The notes under the pieces are model-generated. The model ran no database searches. It had not been told where the DNA came from and saw nothing but the letters and a program-made list of their open reading frames with translations. Source: JANNBN01 sp031385545 (GTDB taxonomy: Bacteria > Actinomycetota > Acidimicrobiia > Acidimicrobiales > JANYDT01). From it: a stretch of DNA of 64,000 nt. Shown piece by piece: positions 1 through 7,451 of this stretch (its first letter is position 1; each line of letters starts with the position of its first letter). The stretch spans positions 1-64,000 of the forward strand of contig JANNBN010000057.1 in NCBI GenBank assembly GCA_031385545.1. The letters are read 5' to 3'. A program made the position numbers and the translations under genes.

Positions 1-769
1 CGTTGATCTTGGCCAGATCGCCGTCGGGGATGATGAAGTCCTTCTTCGCGTAACCAACAAGGTTCTCAACGATGCCTTTCGATTCCGGATCCGCAGCGTG
101 ACAGAAATCGGGCCGGAACCGGTAATGGGTTGCTAAGCGCACATACTCTGGCGTGGGGATCACCACATTCGCGACCGTACCCGCTTTCAAACAACCCATC
201 CGGTCCGCGAGCACGCTGCCCGTGACACCGCCAAGTTGTTCGAAACACTCCGCCAGGAAAGCGAACGTTGTGACGGCTTTCTCGTCACGCGCGAACCTGA
301 TGAACCGGACACGCGACCATGCCAACACGGCACAAAACACGTGAAGATCAGTGCCCACAATCGTGCCCCAATCAATGACGAGCGTTGCGCCTGGAACCCA
401 AACAGCTGGCCGGCGCTGATGGCGGCCCTGCTCGATCTTGAATGCTTTGCGGACCTCGGAAACAAGCCGCCGAAAGTTGCGTGCCGAACCCGCGTATCCC
501 GCAGCGCGTGCGATAGGCAACAACCGTTTCGCGGTCATTCGGCCTTTCGTTTCTGCGATCTTCTCAACAACAACGGCCCGGGCGATCTCGGTGTTCCGTG
601 CAGGTTTCACCCTCGGTTTACGCTCCGCCGTCAACTCGGCCCGGCGGTGTGCTTCCACTTTTCGTTTCACTGTTTTCGGATCGCAACCACACATCACGGC
701 GGCTCCCCGATACGTACCTACGTTTTCAAACGCAGCAATAACATCCATGTTCTCTCTCGCTGTCAACAT
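1..769 (-). CDS. IS21/IstA-type DDE transposase, 3' end outside window
   Basis: An uninterrupted minus-strand frame opens at an ATG at 769 and reads 256 codons off the left edge without a stop. Residues 8-40 look like an N-terminal helix-turn-helix (a CGCDPKTVKRKV-like stretch). A retroviral-integrase-type catalytic core follows. The candidate DDE triad is Asp133 in IDWG, Asp189 in LADRMG and Glu235 in PESKGIVENLVGYA; the last is a hallmark of IstA-like proteins. The usual partner, an IstB ATPase, would lie further left, outside the window. The product would cut and join transposon ends. I infer a mobile element whose right-hand boundary lies near 780-840. Family assignment is good; activity is unknown. 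Confidence 0.75.
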   Translation of the reverse strand, partial: MLTARENMDVIAAFENVGTYRGAAVMCGCDPKTVKRKVEAHRRAELTAERKPRVKPARNTEIARAVVVEKIAETKGRMTAKRLLPIARAAGYAGSARNFRRLVSEVRKAFKIEQGRHQRRPAVWVPGATLVIDWGTIVGTDLHVFCAVLAWSRVRFIRFARDEKAVTTFAFLAECFEQLGGVTGSVLADRMGCLKAGTVANVVIPTPEYVRLATHYRFRPDFCHAADPESKGIVENLVGYAKKDFIIPDGDLAKIN

Positions 770-780
770 TGCGGCTAACC

Positions 781-835
781 CCTCGGGTGGGTGATCGGAT
801 CTGACTTGGTCGTCGATCACGATCACCTCCCGAGG
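781..835. repeat. Interrupted inverted repeat just upstream of the transposase
   Basis: CCTCGGG (781-787) and GGTGATC (790-796) are mirrored by GATCACC (821-827) and CCCGAGG (829-835), giving 14 paired bases in two blocks around a 24-base loop. It lies only 12 bases upstream of the transposase start. It could be part of the insertion-sequence end (IS21 ends carry several internal repeats), a regulatory hairpin, or a terminator for reads entering the element. No target-site duplication can be checked because the other end is missing. Confidence 0.5.
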
Positions 836-1262
836 CGGCCAACACAGGGATACTCAAAACCCCAACGCGAGGACTTTCACCTGGCCACCACAGCTGACTT
901 TGACATGGCCAGGGACAGTCGCTGACTGCTCGCAAGGCTCAGTCCGGCTGAGCGGCTTCAACGAAACACTCGCGCAACGATGGGTGCAAGTGATACCCCG
1001 ACACGGATCCGCCACAGTCGAGGTCCTTGTTGCCCAACAGACGGTGATTCTCCTCTTCGATACGGAGTTGCAATTCTTCGATCTCGGAACAGGCGAAGGC
1101 CTTGGTAACGCCACCCTCGAGCAGACTCCAAAGCTGCTTTGCCGGCTGGAAACTCCCGGGCTGTTGCCTCTCGCATGGACCGGATCGGCTCTTGTACCGA
1201 TCACAGATCTGGTGCTGGGTAGCCAAAGCCAACAGATCGCTAACCTGCTGCAGCGAAGGTAA
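795..1262 (+). pseudogene. Possible C-terminal remnant of another transposase
   Basis: An open plus-strand frame runs from just after a stop at 792 to TAA at 1260-1262. The first usable start is a TTG at 900. Residues after that start have alternating Val/Leu beta-strand spacing (GSVRLSG..., EVLVAQQTVILLF), resembling the small beta-barrel tail of IS481-type integrases. The catalytic core is absent, so if real this is a fragment. I see no ribosome binding site. This is a weak call from fold-like spacing rather than sequence identity, and a non-coding stretch is possible. Confidence 0.22.
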
Positions 1263-1587
1263 CTATTCACATGCCTTGCCTGCGGTGGGGTTCATGCGGG
1301 TGCTGGTCGGGGTGGGGTCCAGTGTCCGGTGGTGAAGAGTTGTTGGAGTGCGACGAGCGGGTTGATGTGGTGATTGCCGGCGGTTTGGATGAGTTCGCGC
1401 TGCACCCACCGCTTCACGTCTCCAGTGGAAAGCAATCGGCGGCTGGAACGCCGGTTCAGGGAACGGGGTCACCACCACGATCACCTTCACCGCGAAAGGG
1501 AACGTCACCTGGAAAGTCATCGGCTCAGAGAACGGTGTCGGGAAAGGCGAAGCACCCTTCAACCCAACGACAGATTGGACCACCTGG
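1263..1587. other. Stretch without an assignable gene; possible gene debris
   Basis: No complete gene is supported here. In plus frame 1, from about 1426, there is a protein-like run (WKAIGGWNAGSGNG followed by TTTITFTAKGNVTWKVIG), opened by no start codon and running into the antisense of the next gene near 1600. It may be the tail of a broken gene whose front half was lost, in keeping with the insertion-sequence material to its left. No promoter or terminator stands out. Confidence 0.3.
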
Positions 1588-1887
1588 TCATGCCGATGGG
1601 CTAGCGGTGTTCGCCACCAACGCGCTGGGACTGCCGAGCATGGTGTCGACCTCGAACCCGTTGAACTCGCCATCTATCCGGGGCGACCGCACGGCCCACG
1701 CCCGAACATCGGCCGTTTCCGACCTGATCATCAACAATTCTGGGATGCTACTGGCCGACGGATCAACGGTGACCGTGACGGAACCCGGCTCCTCTGTGTC
1801 GTACTCCTGTCGCAACCCCACCTGGGTAACGAAGATGAGTGTTCCCCGTTCGGTTTGCGGTGATTGAGAGGCGTAGCGTCGTGACAT
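1588..1887 (-). CDS. Hypothetical protein, 99 residues
   Basis: A minus-strand frame begins at an ATG at 1887, two bases inside the divergent epimerase gene, and ends with TGA at 1588. Its codons mostly end in G or C, like neighbouring real genes, and the middle alternates hydrophobic and polar residues (GSVTVTVDPSASSIPELL) as in a beta-rich domain. I recognise no family. The overlap of start codons with the epimerase gene and the truncated look of the C terminus leave open that it is a fragment or a chance frame. Confidence 0.35.
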   Translation of the reverse strand: MSRRYASQSPQTERGTLIFVTQVGLRQEYDTEEPGSVTVTVDPSASSIPELLMIRSETADVRAWAVRSPRIDGEFNGFEVDTMLGSPSALVANTASPSA

Positions 1888-2317
1888 GTCTCAACACGCA
1901 ACTCCCGGGCTCACTGGACTTCTGACCGAAATCGATCATGTGGCGATCGCAGTCCACGACCTGGAAGCTGCCATCAAGTACTACGAAGATGTGTACGGAG
2001 CGACCGTCGATCATCGGGAGTTCGTCGAGTCCGACGGTGTGGAGGAAGCACTGCTGAAGGTGGCCGAGAGCTACATCCAGTTGCTGACCCCTACCAACCC
2101 GAACTCGACCGTCGCGAAATACCTGGAGAAGCGCGGCGAAGGTCTTCACCACATCGGATACCGGGTCGCGGACTGCGCTGTGGCGCTGGAAGCTGTGAAA
2201 GCCGCAGGTGGCCGGGTGCTCGATGAACAGCCCCGACCTGGTTCGCGGGGCACAACCGTTGCGTTCATCCACCCGAAGACAACGTTCGGCACGCTGGTTG
2301 AACTCGTCCAGGAGTAG
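1886..2317 (+). CDS. mce: Methylmalonyl-CoA epimerase
   Basis: The protein has 143 residues, close to the family norm. It interconverts the 2R and 2S epimers of methylmalonyl-CoA; some family members also accept ethylmalonyl-CoA. It is a glyoxalase/VOC fold made of two beta-alpha-beta-beta-beta halves. Metal ligands typical of the family are visible: His in IDHVAIAV near residue 18, Gln in YIQLLTP, His in GLHHIGY and Glu in LVELVQE at the C terminus. The start ATG at 1886 is chosen because the domain begins soon after it. The gene stands alone, but a carboxylase (11.2 kb) and a B12 mutase (15.7 kb) in the window complete the pathway. Cytoplasmic. Confidence 0.92.
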   Translation: MSQHATPGLTGLLTEIDHVAIAVHDLEAAIKYYEDVYGATVDHREFVESDGVEEALLKVAESYIQLLTPTNPNSTVAKYLEKRGEGLHHIGYRVADCAVALEAVKAAGGRVLDEQPRPGSRGTTVAFIHPKTTFGTLVELVQE

Positions 2318-2466
2318 CGGCGCTTCACGAATTGACGTGGCGCAAGCCACGGACCGATGCGCGTTTGGTTTCTCAGGATCCGTAGCGGACGTGGGTTTTA
2401 CTCTTGCCTCGAATCTCGGAAATGGTATCTGCCCGGGCTTCCCTCGCTGTCTCGGATACGCCCGAT

Positions 2467-2706
2467 GTCAACGGTCGAACTCCTCGGGCGCATTGTGGTT
2501 GATCCCTTATCTGGTTCGGCAAGCCGACGGTCCGCGGCCACCGAATCTGGGTTTCGCTCGTTCTCAGCTACATCGCCGAAGGTTGGACCCTGCAAGAGGT
2601 CGTGCAAGAGCTTCCGGGGCTTGAAATCGACGATGTGCGGGCGTGTGTCGCATACGGCGCGCATCTTGCCGACGTTCGTTTCGTTGATCTCGACGACGTG
2701 GCGTGA
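2467..2706 (+). pseudogene. DUF433-type antitoxin with a frameshift
   Basis: ATG at 2467 opens a frame reading MSTVELLGRIVVDPL. The match then continues in another frame from 2514 as WFGKPTVRGHRIWVSLVLSY and on through PGLEIDDVRACVAYGAHLA to TGA at 2704-2706. The two halves together give the DUF433 pattern (a G-K-P-x-x-R-G-x-R core, then an E-G-W-T helix and an LPGLE..D(I/V)RA helix). One base is therefore missing near 2510-2513. DUF433 proteins are winged-helix DNA-binding antitoxins usually paired with a PIN-like DUF5615 toxin. Either the gene is dead or the base is a sequencing error. Confidence 0.65.
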
Positions 2707-2774
2707 GTTTCAAGCTCGACGGCGAGCATCGTCGACAACATTCCACCGCTACGCAGGAAACGGCGTCCATGTAA
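2703..2774 (+). pseudogene. Remnant of a DUF5615 PIN-like toxin
   Basis: A GTG at 2703 overlaps the DUF433 stop in the GTGA arrangement common in toxin-antitoxin operons. The frame reads VSFKLDGEHRRQ and stops at 2772-2774 after 23 codons. The FKLD start matches the conserved first strand of DUF5615 toxins (FKLDENL). The rest of the roughly 110-residue toxin is gone, and trmB on the opposite strand follows 18 bases later. Position and the four-residue motif carry the call. Confidence 0.4.
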
Positions 2775-2792
2775 CCGCGAATTCGCGTGCTA

Positions 2793-3551
2793 CTACGAGA
2801 TATTTGTCCGGCAGAGCACGGCGACAAGATCGCGGATCGGCCGACCTGCATCGGTGCCCTTCTGCTCGTAGCTGGTGATCGGACGAATGGGGTCACGTGG
2901 TGCCCAGTCGGTGTGTGGGTTCATCAGCTTCGCTGTTGCTGAGATGGCGCCGAGCATGTCATCGGCGTAGGGCTGCCAGTCGGTTGCCATGCGCAGCGTT
3001 CCACCGGCAACAAGCCGTTCAGCAACTAGCGCAACGAAGTCGGGCTGGACCAACCGCCGCCACGCCTGGCGCTGCTTAGGCCACGGGTCGGAGAACCATA
3101 TGTGTACTTCTGATAGCGATGCCGGCCGACACATCCAAAGCAACACCTCGTGTGCGTCTGCCGCGATGATCCGGACGTTGGTGATACTCCCCGCCTCAAG
3201 GGCGTCGGCCAACACAGCGTGGCCCGCGACGTGAACGTCGATGGCAAGGATGTTCGAATCGGGCCGGGCTGCCGCGAGCGCAAGCGTGCTCTCGCCCATA
3301 CCGAACCCGATATCGGCGAGCAGGGGAGCGCGCCGACCGAAGACGGCATCGAAGTCGATGCTCGGTTCTGGCGCGATCAAATACTTGGGAAGCGTCTCGG
3401 CCAGGGCGCGGTACTTCGTGGGTGACATGCGCCCGGTGCGGGGGATGAAGGAGCGCGCGGCCCGGCCAGTGCTCGGGCGGGACCGAGCGGTGAACGGAAA
3501 GCCTTGCGTCTCGTCTCGGTCGCTCTGCGTGAGGTCACCTCCACCGGACAT
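2793..3551 (-). CDS. trmB: tRNA (guanine-N7-)-methyltransferase
   Basis: This 252-residue enzyme uses S-adenosylmethionine to make m7G46 in the tRNA variable loop. The SAM-binding motif I is ADIGFGMGES, followed by ILAIDVH. The family signature FSDPWPK follows, then ATDWQPYA and a C-terminal TSYEQKGTDAGRPI that matches the family's T-x-[FY]-E-x-[KR]-G. The first 40 residues are basic and poorly conserved; the family motif R-S-F-x-x-R-x-G-R-M starts near residue 33, so the ATG at 3551 is acceptable. It is transcribed away from the exonuclease gene, with only 23 bases between the two start codons. Confidence 0.93.
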   Translation of the reverse strand: MSGGGDLTQSDRDETQGFPFTARSRPSTGRAARSFIPRTGRMSPTKYRALAETLPKYLIAPEPSIDFDAVFGRRAPLLADIGFGMGESTLALAAARPDSNILAIDVHVAGHAVLADALEAGSITNVRIIAADAHEVLLWMCRPASLSEVHIWFSDPWPKQRQAWRRLVQPDFVALVAERLVAGGTLRMATDWQPYADDMLGAISATAKLMNPHTDWAPRDPIRPITSYEQKGTDAGRPIRDLVAVLCRTNIS

Positions 3552-3574
3552 GGTTCGAGAGTACCGTCAAGGCG

Positions 3575-4465
3575 GTGAAGGTCCATCTCCTCGACGGCAC
3601 CTATGAGTTGTTCCGTCACCATTTCGCAGTTCCGCCGAGAAGCACTGCCGACGGCAGAGAGGTTGGAGCAATCCGCGGGGTTCTCGAATCGGTGATGAAC
3701 CTGTTGGCCGATGGGGTGACTCACATTGCCGTCGCCACCGACCATGTCATTGAAAGCTTCCGCAACGACCTGTGGGCCGGGTACAAAACCGGCGACGGAA
3801 TCGACCCCGTCCTGTTCAGCCAGTTCCATCCACTCGAAGATGCGTTGCGAGCGCTTGGCGTGGTGGTGTGGGCCATGGAGGAGTACGAGGCCGACGACGC
3901 CCTTGCCGCCGGAGCGTTCATCGCCTCTCAGGACGACCGTGTCGAGCAGGTGTTGATCCTCACCCCGGACAAGGATTTGGGTCAGTGCGTGGTTGGCCGA
4001 CGGGTCGTGCAGTACGACCGCCGCAAGCGCGCACTGATCGATCACGACGGTGTGGTCGAGAAGTTTGGCGTGCCGCCCGAATCGATCCCGGACTACCTCG
4101 CTCTGGTCGGCGATGCGGCTGATGGCTTTCCGGGGCTGCCGGGCTGGGGTGCGAAAACGGCGGCTGCGGTTCTCGCCCGCTATGGCCACCTCGAAGCGAT
4201 CCCTGCGCTCGCCGCGGCCTGGGAGGTACCGGGCTTGCGTGGCGCTCCGAAGCTTGCGGCGACGCTGGCCGACCATCGCGATGAGGCGATGCTGTTCCGC
4301 CTGATCGCCACCACGCGCAACGACGCCATTGAGCTACCTGGTGGCGTCGATTCCCTCCGTTGGACGGGCCCAACCCCAGCGTTCGACGCTGTCTGTGAGT
4401 CACTCGAATCCACCACCATGGCCCAACGCGCAAAGAACCTGTGGAAGGCCCGCAACGGGTCCTGA
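3575..4465 (+). CDS. Stand-alone 5'-3' exonuclease / flap endonuclease
   Basis: The protein has 296 residues and is homologous to the N-terminal nuclease domain of DNA polymerase I, without the polymerase part. Metal-binding acidic motifs appear in order: DGTYELFR at the N terminus, EYEADDALAAG near residue 108, TPDKDLGQ near 130 and GDAADGFPGLPGWGAKTA near 175. The last is the helix-hairpin-helix that grips DNA. Start is the GTG at 3575, right before the first catalytic Asp. The family removes RNA primers and flaps. A full-length PolI is not in the window, so this is probably an additional nuclease. Confidence 0.9.
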   Translation: MKVHLLDGTYELFRHHFAVPPRSTADGREVGAIRGVLESVMNLLADGVTHIAVATDHVIESFRNDLWAGYKTGDGIDPVLFSQFHPLEDALRALGVVVWAMEEYEADDALAAGAFIASQDDRVEQVLILTPDKDLGQCVVGRRVVQYDRRKRALIDHDGVVEKFGVPPESIPDYLALVGDAADGFPGLPGWGAKTAAAVLARYGHLEAIPALAAAWEVPGLRGAPKLAATLADHRDEAMLFRLIATTRNDAIELPGGVDSLRWTGPTPAFDAVCESLESTTMAQRAKNLWKARNGS

Positions 4466-4539
4466 TTCGTCGGCGGAACTCCGTTCGGCACCCCGGGACT
4501 CCTCAAGTAGGAAATGGGACTGGTACGATGTATTGCACC

Positions 4540-4848
4540 ATGATCACCATCACGGCCTCCGAGGCTCGCAAGAATCTGTTTCCCTTGATCAAGCAGGTCA
4601 ATGACGATCAAGCGGCAATCCACATTTCGTCGCGTGGCGGCACCGCTGTGTTGGTGTCCGAGGCCGAGTGGAACAGCGTGCAGGAGACGAACTACCTGTT
4701 GCGTAATCCCGTCAACGCGCGTCGCCTGATGGAATCGTTGGAACGAGTTCGCCACGGCGAAGTCGAGCATCACGAACTCGTCGAGTTTGAGGGCGAGGGC
4801 GCTGCTGAGACAGCACTCGACGATGTCTGCGGGGGCGACGCTTTGTAA
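4540..4848 (+). CDS. yefM: YefM/Phd-type antitoxin
   Basis: 102 residues from the ATG at 4540. The N terminus MITITASEARKNLFPLIKQVNDD is the Phd/YefM DNA-binding domain (beta strand, then the S-E-A-R helix), followed by the second strand region GGTAVLVSEAEWNSVQET. The acidic C-terminal half (residues 60-102) would wrap the toxin. Family members bind and block YoeB and repress their own operon. The stop TAATG overlaps the toxin start, so translation is coupled. A -10-like TACGAT lies at 4524-4529, upstream of the start. A longer frame begins at 4441, but family length supports 4540. Confidence 0.9.
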   Translation: MITITASEARKNLFPLIKQVNDDQAAIHISSRGGTAVLVSEAEWNSVQETNYLLRNPVNARRLMESLERVRHGEVEHHELVEFEGEGAAETALDDVCGGDAL

Positions 4849-5108
4849 TGCGGCTGGTCTTTGACCAGAGCGCGTGGGCCGACTACACGTATTGGGTAGC
4901 CGAAGATCGGGCGATGGTGAAGCGGATCAACCGTCTGCTCGCAGACATGATGCGGAGTCCGTTCGAGGGAATTGGGAAACCTGAACGCCTCAGCCAAAAC
5001 CTCTCGGGGGCGTGGTCGCGGCGAATTGATGAGGAGCATCGGCTGGTGTACGTCGTCGACGGGAGCGATCTCGTCATCGTCCAAGCCCGCTACCACTACG
5101 AACCGTAG
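4848..5108 (+). CDS. yoeB: YoeB-type mRNA interferase toxin
   Basis: 86 residues, the usual YoeB size, with high resemblance along the whole length: DQSAWADYTYW, KRINRLLADM, PFEGIGKPE, NLSGAWSRRI, EEHRLVYVV and the C-terminal ARYHYEP. Catalytic residues expected from E. coli YoeB are present: Glu in PFEG, Arg in WSRRI and His in RYHY. The family binds the ribosome and cleaves mRNA in the A site. It forms a two-gene operon with the overlapping antitoxin upstream. No residue is missing, so the toxin looks intact. Confidence 0.93.
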   Translation: MRLVFDQSAWADYTYWVAEDRAMVKRINRLLADMMRSPFEGIGKPERLSQNLSGAWSRRIDEEHRLVYVVDGSDLVIVQARYHYEP

Positions 5109-5179
5109 AGCCCACCTGCTGACCAGTGGGGTCCCCCGCCGAGCCTTTGACCGTTTCGATGGTTGGCTCACCATCGGGT

Positions 5180-6466
5180 TCAACTCAAATCCCTCCGTTC
5201 ACCGCTAGGGTTGATCCGGTTGGGGGGAGTGCTGTGCCACAGCCCATCGATCGGCACGGCGACGAGGCGATCGCCCATCGAGAAGATCCGAGAGCCGGTA
5301 TAGAGCAGGACGCCGAGATGGAACTGATCGCCGGCGGCATCGCGGAGATGGCGGAGGTGGCGGAGGTCGTCGCCAGACACTGTGCTCGACGCCTTGACCT
5401 CGACCGCGACGACTCGACCATCTGGGTGCTCCAAGACTGCGTCGACCTCTTGTCCATCTTTGGTCCGGTAGTGGTATGCCCGGGCGAACGTGTCGGACCA
5501 CGCGAGTTGGCGCAGGAGCTCCGCAATGACAAAACTCTCCAGCAGCGACCCGGCCCGTGTGGGATCTCGATCGGCGCGTTGACGCGTGATTCCAGCGAGA
5601 TGCGCGCAGAGACCGGAGTCGACGAACACCAACTTGCGCCCACGCGTTGCCCGCTTGGTGGCCGAGTTCGTCCAGGCCGCAATCCGCTTCACGAGGAATA
5701 CTTCCTCGAACAGCGCGACGTAGCGCTCCACGGTGTTCTTCGAGATCCCAAGTCCGTTCGACAGCCCACCGATGGAGATCGGACTTGCCGTGCGATCGGC
5801 CAGCACTGAGATCAGGCGCATCAACTCGTCGCGGCGTTGGATCTCGCCAAGTTGGGTGACGTCGCGATCGATGAGGTCGCGCACGTACGACTCGAAGAAC
5901 CTCGACCGACGCGCTTCGACGCGGTCGATAGCATCAGGGAACCCACCCCGAATCGCCCGCTTCAGGTAGTCCGAACGGTCGAGCGACGCCCCCGTGGTGA
6001 ATTGCGGCTCCAGCTCGAAGGCGGCGTCGACGAATCGATCCGGCGCGCCGTCTATCTCGCCCTGGGAGAAAGGCCACATCTCGACCGTCTCGGACCGACC
6101 GACGAGCGCGTCGGGCAGAGCGCGCAGCCCGAGCAGACGAGCGGAGCCGGTGAGGAGAAATTGGCCGGGCCGATTGTCCTCGTCGACGCGTGCCTTGATC
6201 GGGAGGATCAAATCCGGGGCGCGTTGGATCTCGTCGATCACCAGCAGGCCCTCGTGGGCGACGAACGCTTCCGGGTCGAATCGAGCAGCGGCGAGGTCGT
6301 TGGGCCGATCGAGGCGACGCTCCGCTGTATCCACTCTGTCTCGCACCAGGTGGTGGACGGCCGTGCTCTTCCCGGCCTGCCGGGCTCCGCTGATGATCAC
6401 GACCCGTGTGTCGGTGAGTGCTGCGCCGATGAGTCGTTCGAGATGGCGCTTTCGGTACGCGGTCAC
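5180..6466 (-). CDS. AAA-family ATPase with DUF4143 domain
   Basis: 428 residues. The N-terminal P-loop domain has Walker A GARQAGKST (residues 26-34), Walker B LLVIDEIQ and the sensor LLTGSARLL. A linker with PFSQGEI follows. The C-terminal DUF4143 part, from about residue 215, includes a winged-helix-like ISKNTVERYVALFEE and an endonuclease-like strand set with VDAVLEHPDGRVVAVEVKAS, the E-V-K seen in PD-(D/E)XK-like folds. The family is widespread and poorly understood; links to toxin or transport systems have been suggested. It converges with the YoeB operon. Function is not assigned. Confidence 0.88.
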   Translation of the reverse strand: MTAYRKRHLERLIGAALTDTRVVIISGARQAGKSTAVHHLVRDRVDTAERRLDRPNDLAAARFDPEAFVAHEGLLVIDEIQRAPDLILPIKARVDEDNRPGQFLLTGSARLLGLRALPDALVGRSETVEMWPFSQGEIDGAPDRFVDAAFELEPQFTTGASLDRSDYLKRAIRGGFPDAIDRVEARRSRFFESYVRDLIDRDVTQLGEIQRRDELMRLISVLADRTASPISIGGLSNGLGISKNTVERYVALFEEVFLVKRIAAWTNSATKRATRGRKLVFVDSGLCAHLAGITRQRADRDPTRAGSLLESFVIAELLRQLAWSDTFARAYHYRTKDGQEVDAVLEHPDGRVVAVEVKASSTVSGDDLRHLRHLRDAAGDQFHLGVLLYTGSRIFSMGDRLVAVPIDGLWHSTPPNRINPSGERRDLS

Positions 6467-6509
6467 GCCGCACCCTAGCTTGCTGACTGACTAATTGTCA
6501 GACTTTGAA

Positions 6510-6544
6510 TGACCATCTGCCAGACATCGCCTGACCATCTGCCA
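6510..6544. promoter_or_regulatory. Pair of 13-base direct repeats between divergent genes
   Basis: TGACCATCTGCCA occurs at 6510-6522 and again at 6532-6544, starts 22 bases apart (about two helical turns), between the DUF4143 ATPase (start 6466) and the SIMPL lipoprotein (start 6603). The spacing puts both copies on the same DNA face, as expected for an operator bound by a tandem dimer. No regulator can be named. Confidence 0.45.
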
Positions 6545-6602
6545 AAGGCTTGAACTGCGTGAACACCGTTCGGGAACTCCCGCTCGTGTTGACTTCGTCT
6601 CA

Positions 6603-7412
6603 GTGTTCATGAAAATCAAGCGCCGCCGTAACCTCTTCCTCGTTGGCCCCTTCCTGCTGATTCTCACGTCGTGTGCCGAAGAGCAGCCAAGAACGGTGAC
6701 AGCCGTCGCCGCAACGAACGCCAAAACCAGCCAGGAAAAGACTGTGACCGATCCAGACCAAACCTCCAGCCCTTCGACGGTTCTCGTTCGCACCATCAAC
6801 GTGCACGGTGTCGGCCGTGCGTCGGAGACACCGGATCAGGCCACGGTCACGATGGGCGTCGAGACGAACGCGGCAACGGCGCAGTTGGCGTTGCGGGAGA
6901 ACAACACCAAGGCAGCGGAGTTGATTGCGTTACTGAAGAGCAGCGGGGTGGAAGACCGCTTCATCCAGACCAGCCAGTTGTCGGTGTATCCGCAGTTCGA
7001 CAACCAGGGCCGCAAGATCGTGGGCTACCAGGTATCCAACATCGTCACTGCCACGGTGAAGGACGTGAAGAAGGCAGGAGCTGTCATTGATGCGGCTGCC
7101 GGCGTTGCCGGAGACGCGATTCGCATCCAGAGTCTCGGGTTCGGTTTGTCCGATTCGTCGGAACCAGTGAAACGCGCTCGGACGAGAGCAGTCGAAGACG
7201 CCCGGACGCAGGCTGAGCAACTTGCAACAGCCGCTGGCGTGAAGGTGGGCGCGTTGCGAACCATCTCGTCGTCTTCGGTGAGCGCACCGCCGATCCTGTA
7301 CCAACAGAACGTGAGCGCAAAGGTTGCTTCTGCTGATTCGTCGGTGCCGCTGGAAGCCGGGTCTGCAGAAGTCACCGCAGAGGTTGATTTGGTGTTCGAC
7401 CTCGTCGGCTGA
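6603..7412 (+). CDS. SIMPL (DUF541) domain lipoprotein
   Basis: 269 residues. A basic start (MKIKRRR), a hydrophobic stretch and a lipobox-like LILTSC around residue 20-25 indicate a lipoprotein anchored outside the membrane. The SIMPL domain fills residues 60-269: INVHGVGRASETPDQATVTMGVET, then a VEDRFIQTSQLSVYPQFD segment, and the late AVEDARTQAEQLATAAGV helix typical of the family. SIMPL proteins form oligomeric periplasmic or surface shells of unclear role. Start may be GTG 6603 or ATG 6609 two codons later. Downstream, the convergent aldehyde dehydrogenase ends 39 bases away. Confidence 0.88.
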   Translation: MFMKIKRRRNLFLVGPFLLILTSCAEEQPRTVTAVAATNAKTSQEKTVTDPDQTSSPSTVLVRTINVHGVGRASETPDQATVTMGVETNAATAQLALRENNTKAAELIALLKSSGVEDRFIQTSQLSVYPQFDNQGRKIVGYQVSNIVTATVKDVKKAGAVIDAAAGVAGDAIRIQSLGFGLSDSSEPVKRARTRAVEDARTQAEQLATAAGVKVGALRTISSSSVSAPPILYQQNVSAKVASADSSVPLEAGSAEVTAEVDLVFDLVG

Positions 7413-7451
7413 ATGCCGCGAGGTCCGGTTTTTACACCACCCGCTGAGGGG

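Noticed and set aside
3377..4276. 299-codon minus-strand frame over the exonuclease
   Set aside because: The plus-strand exonuclease has all metal-binding motifs, and the minus frame also overlaps the start of trmB.
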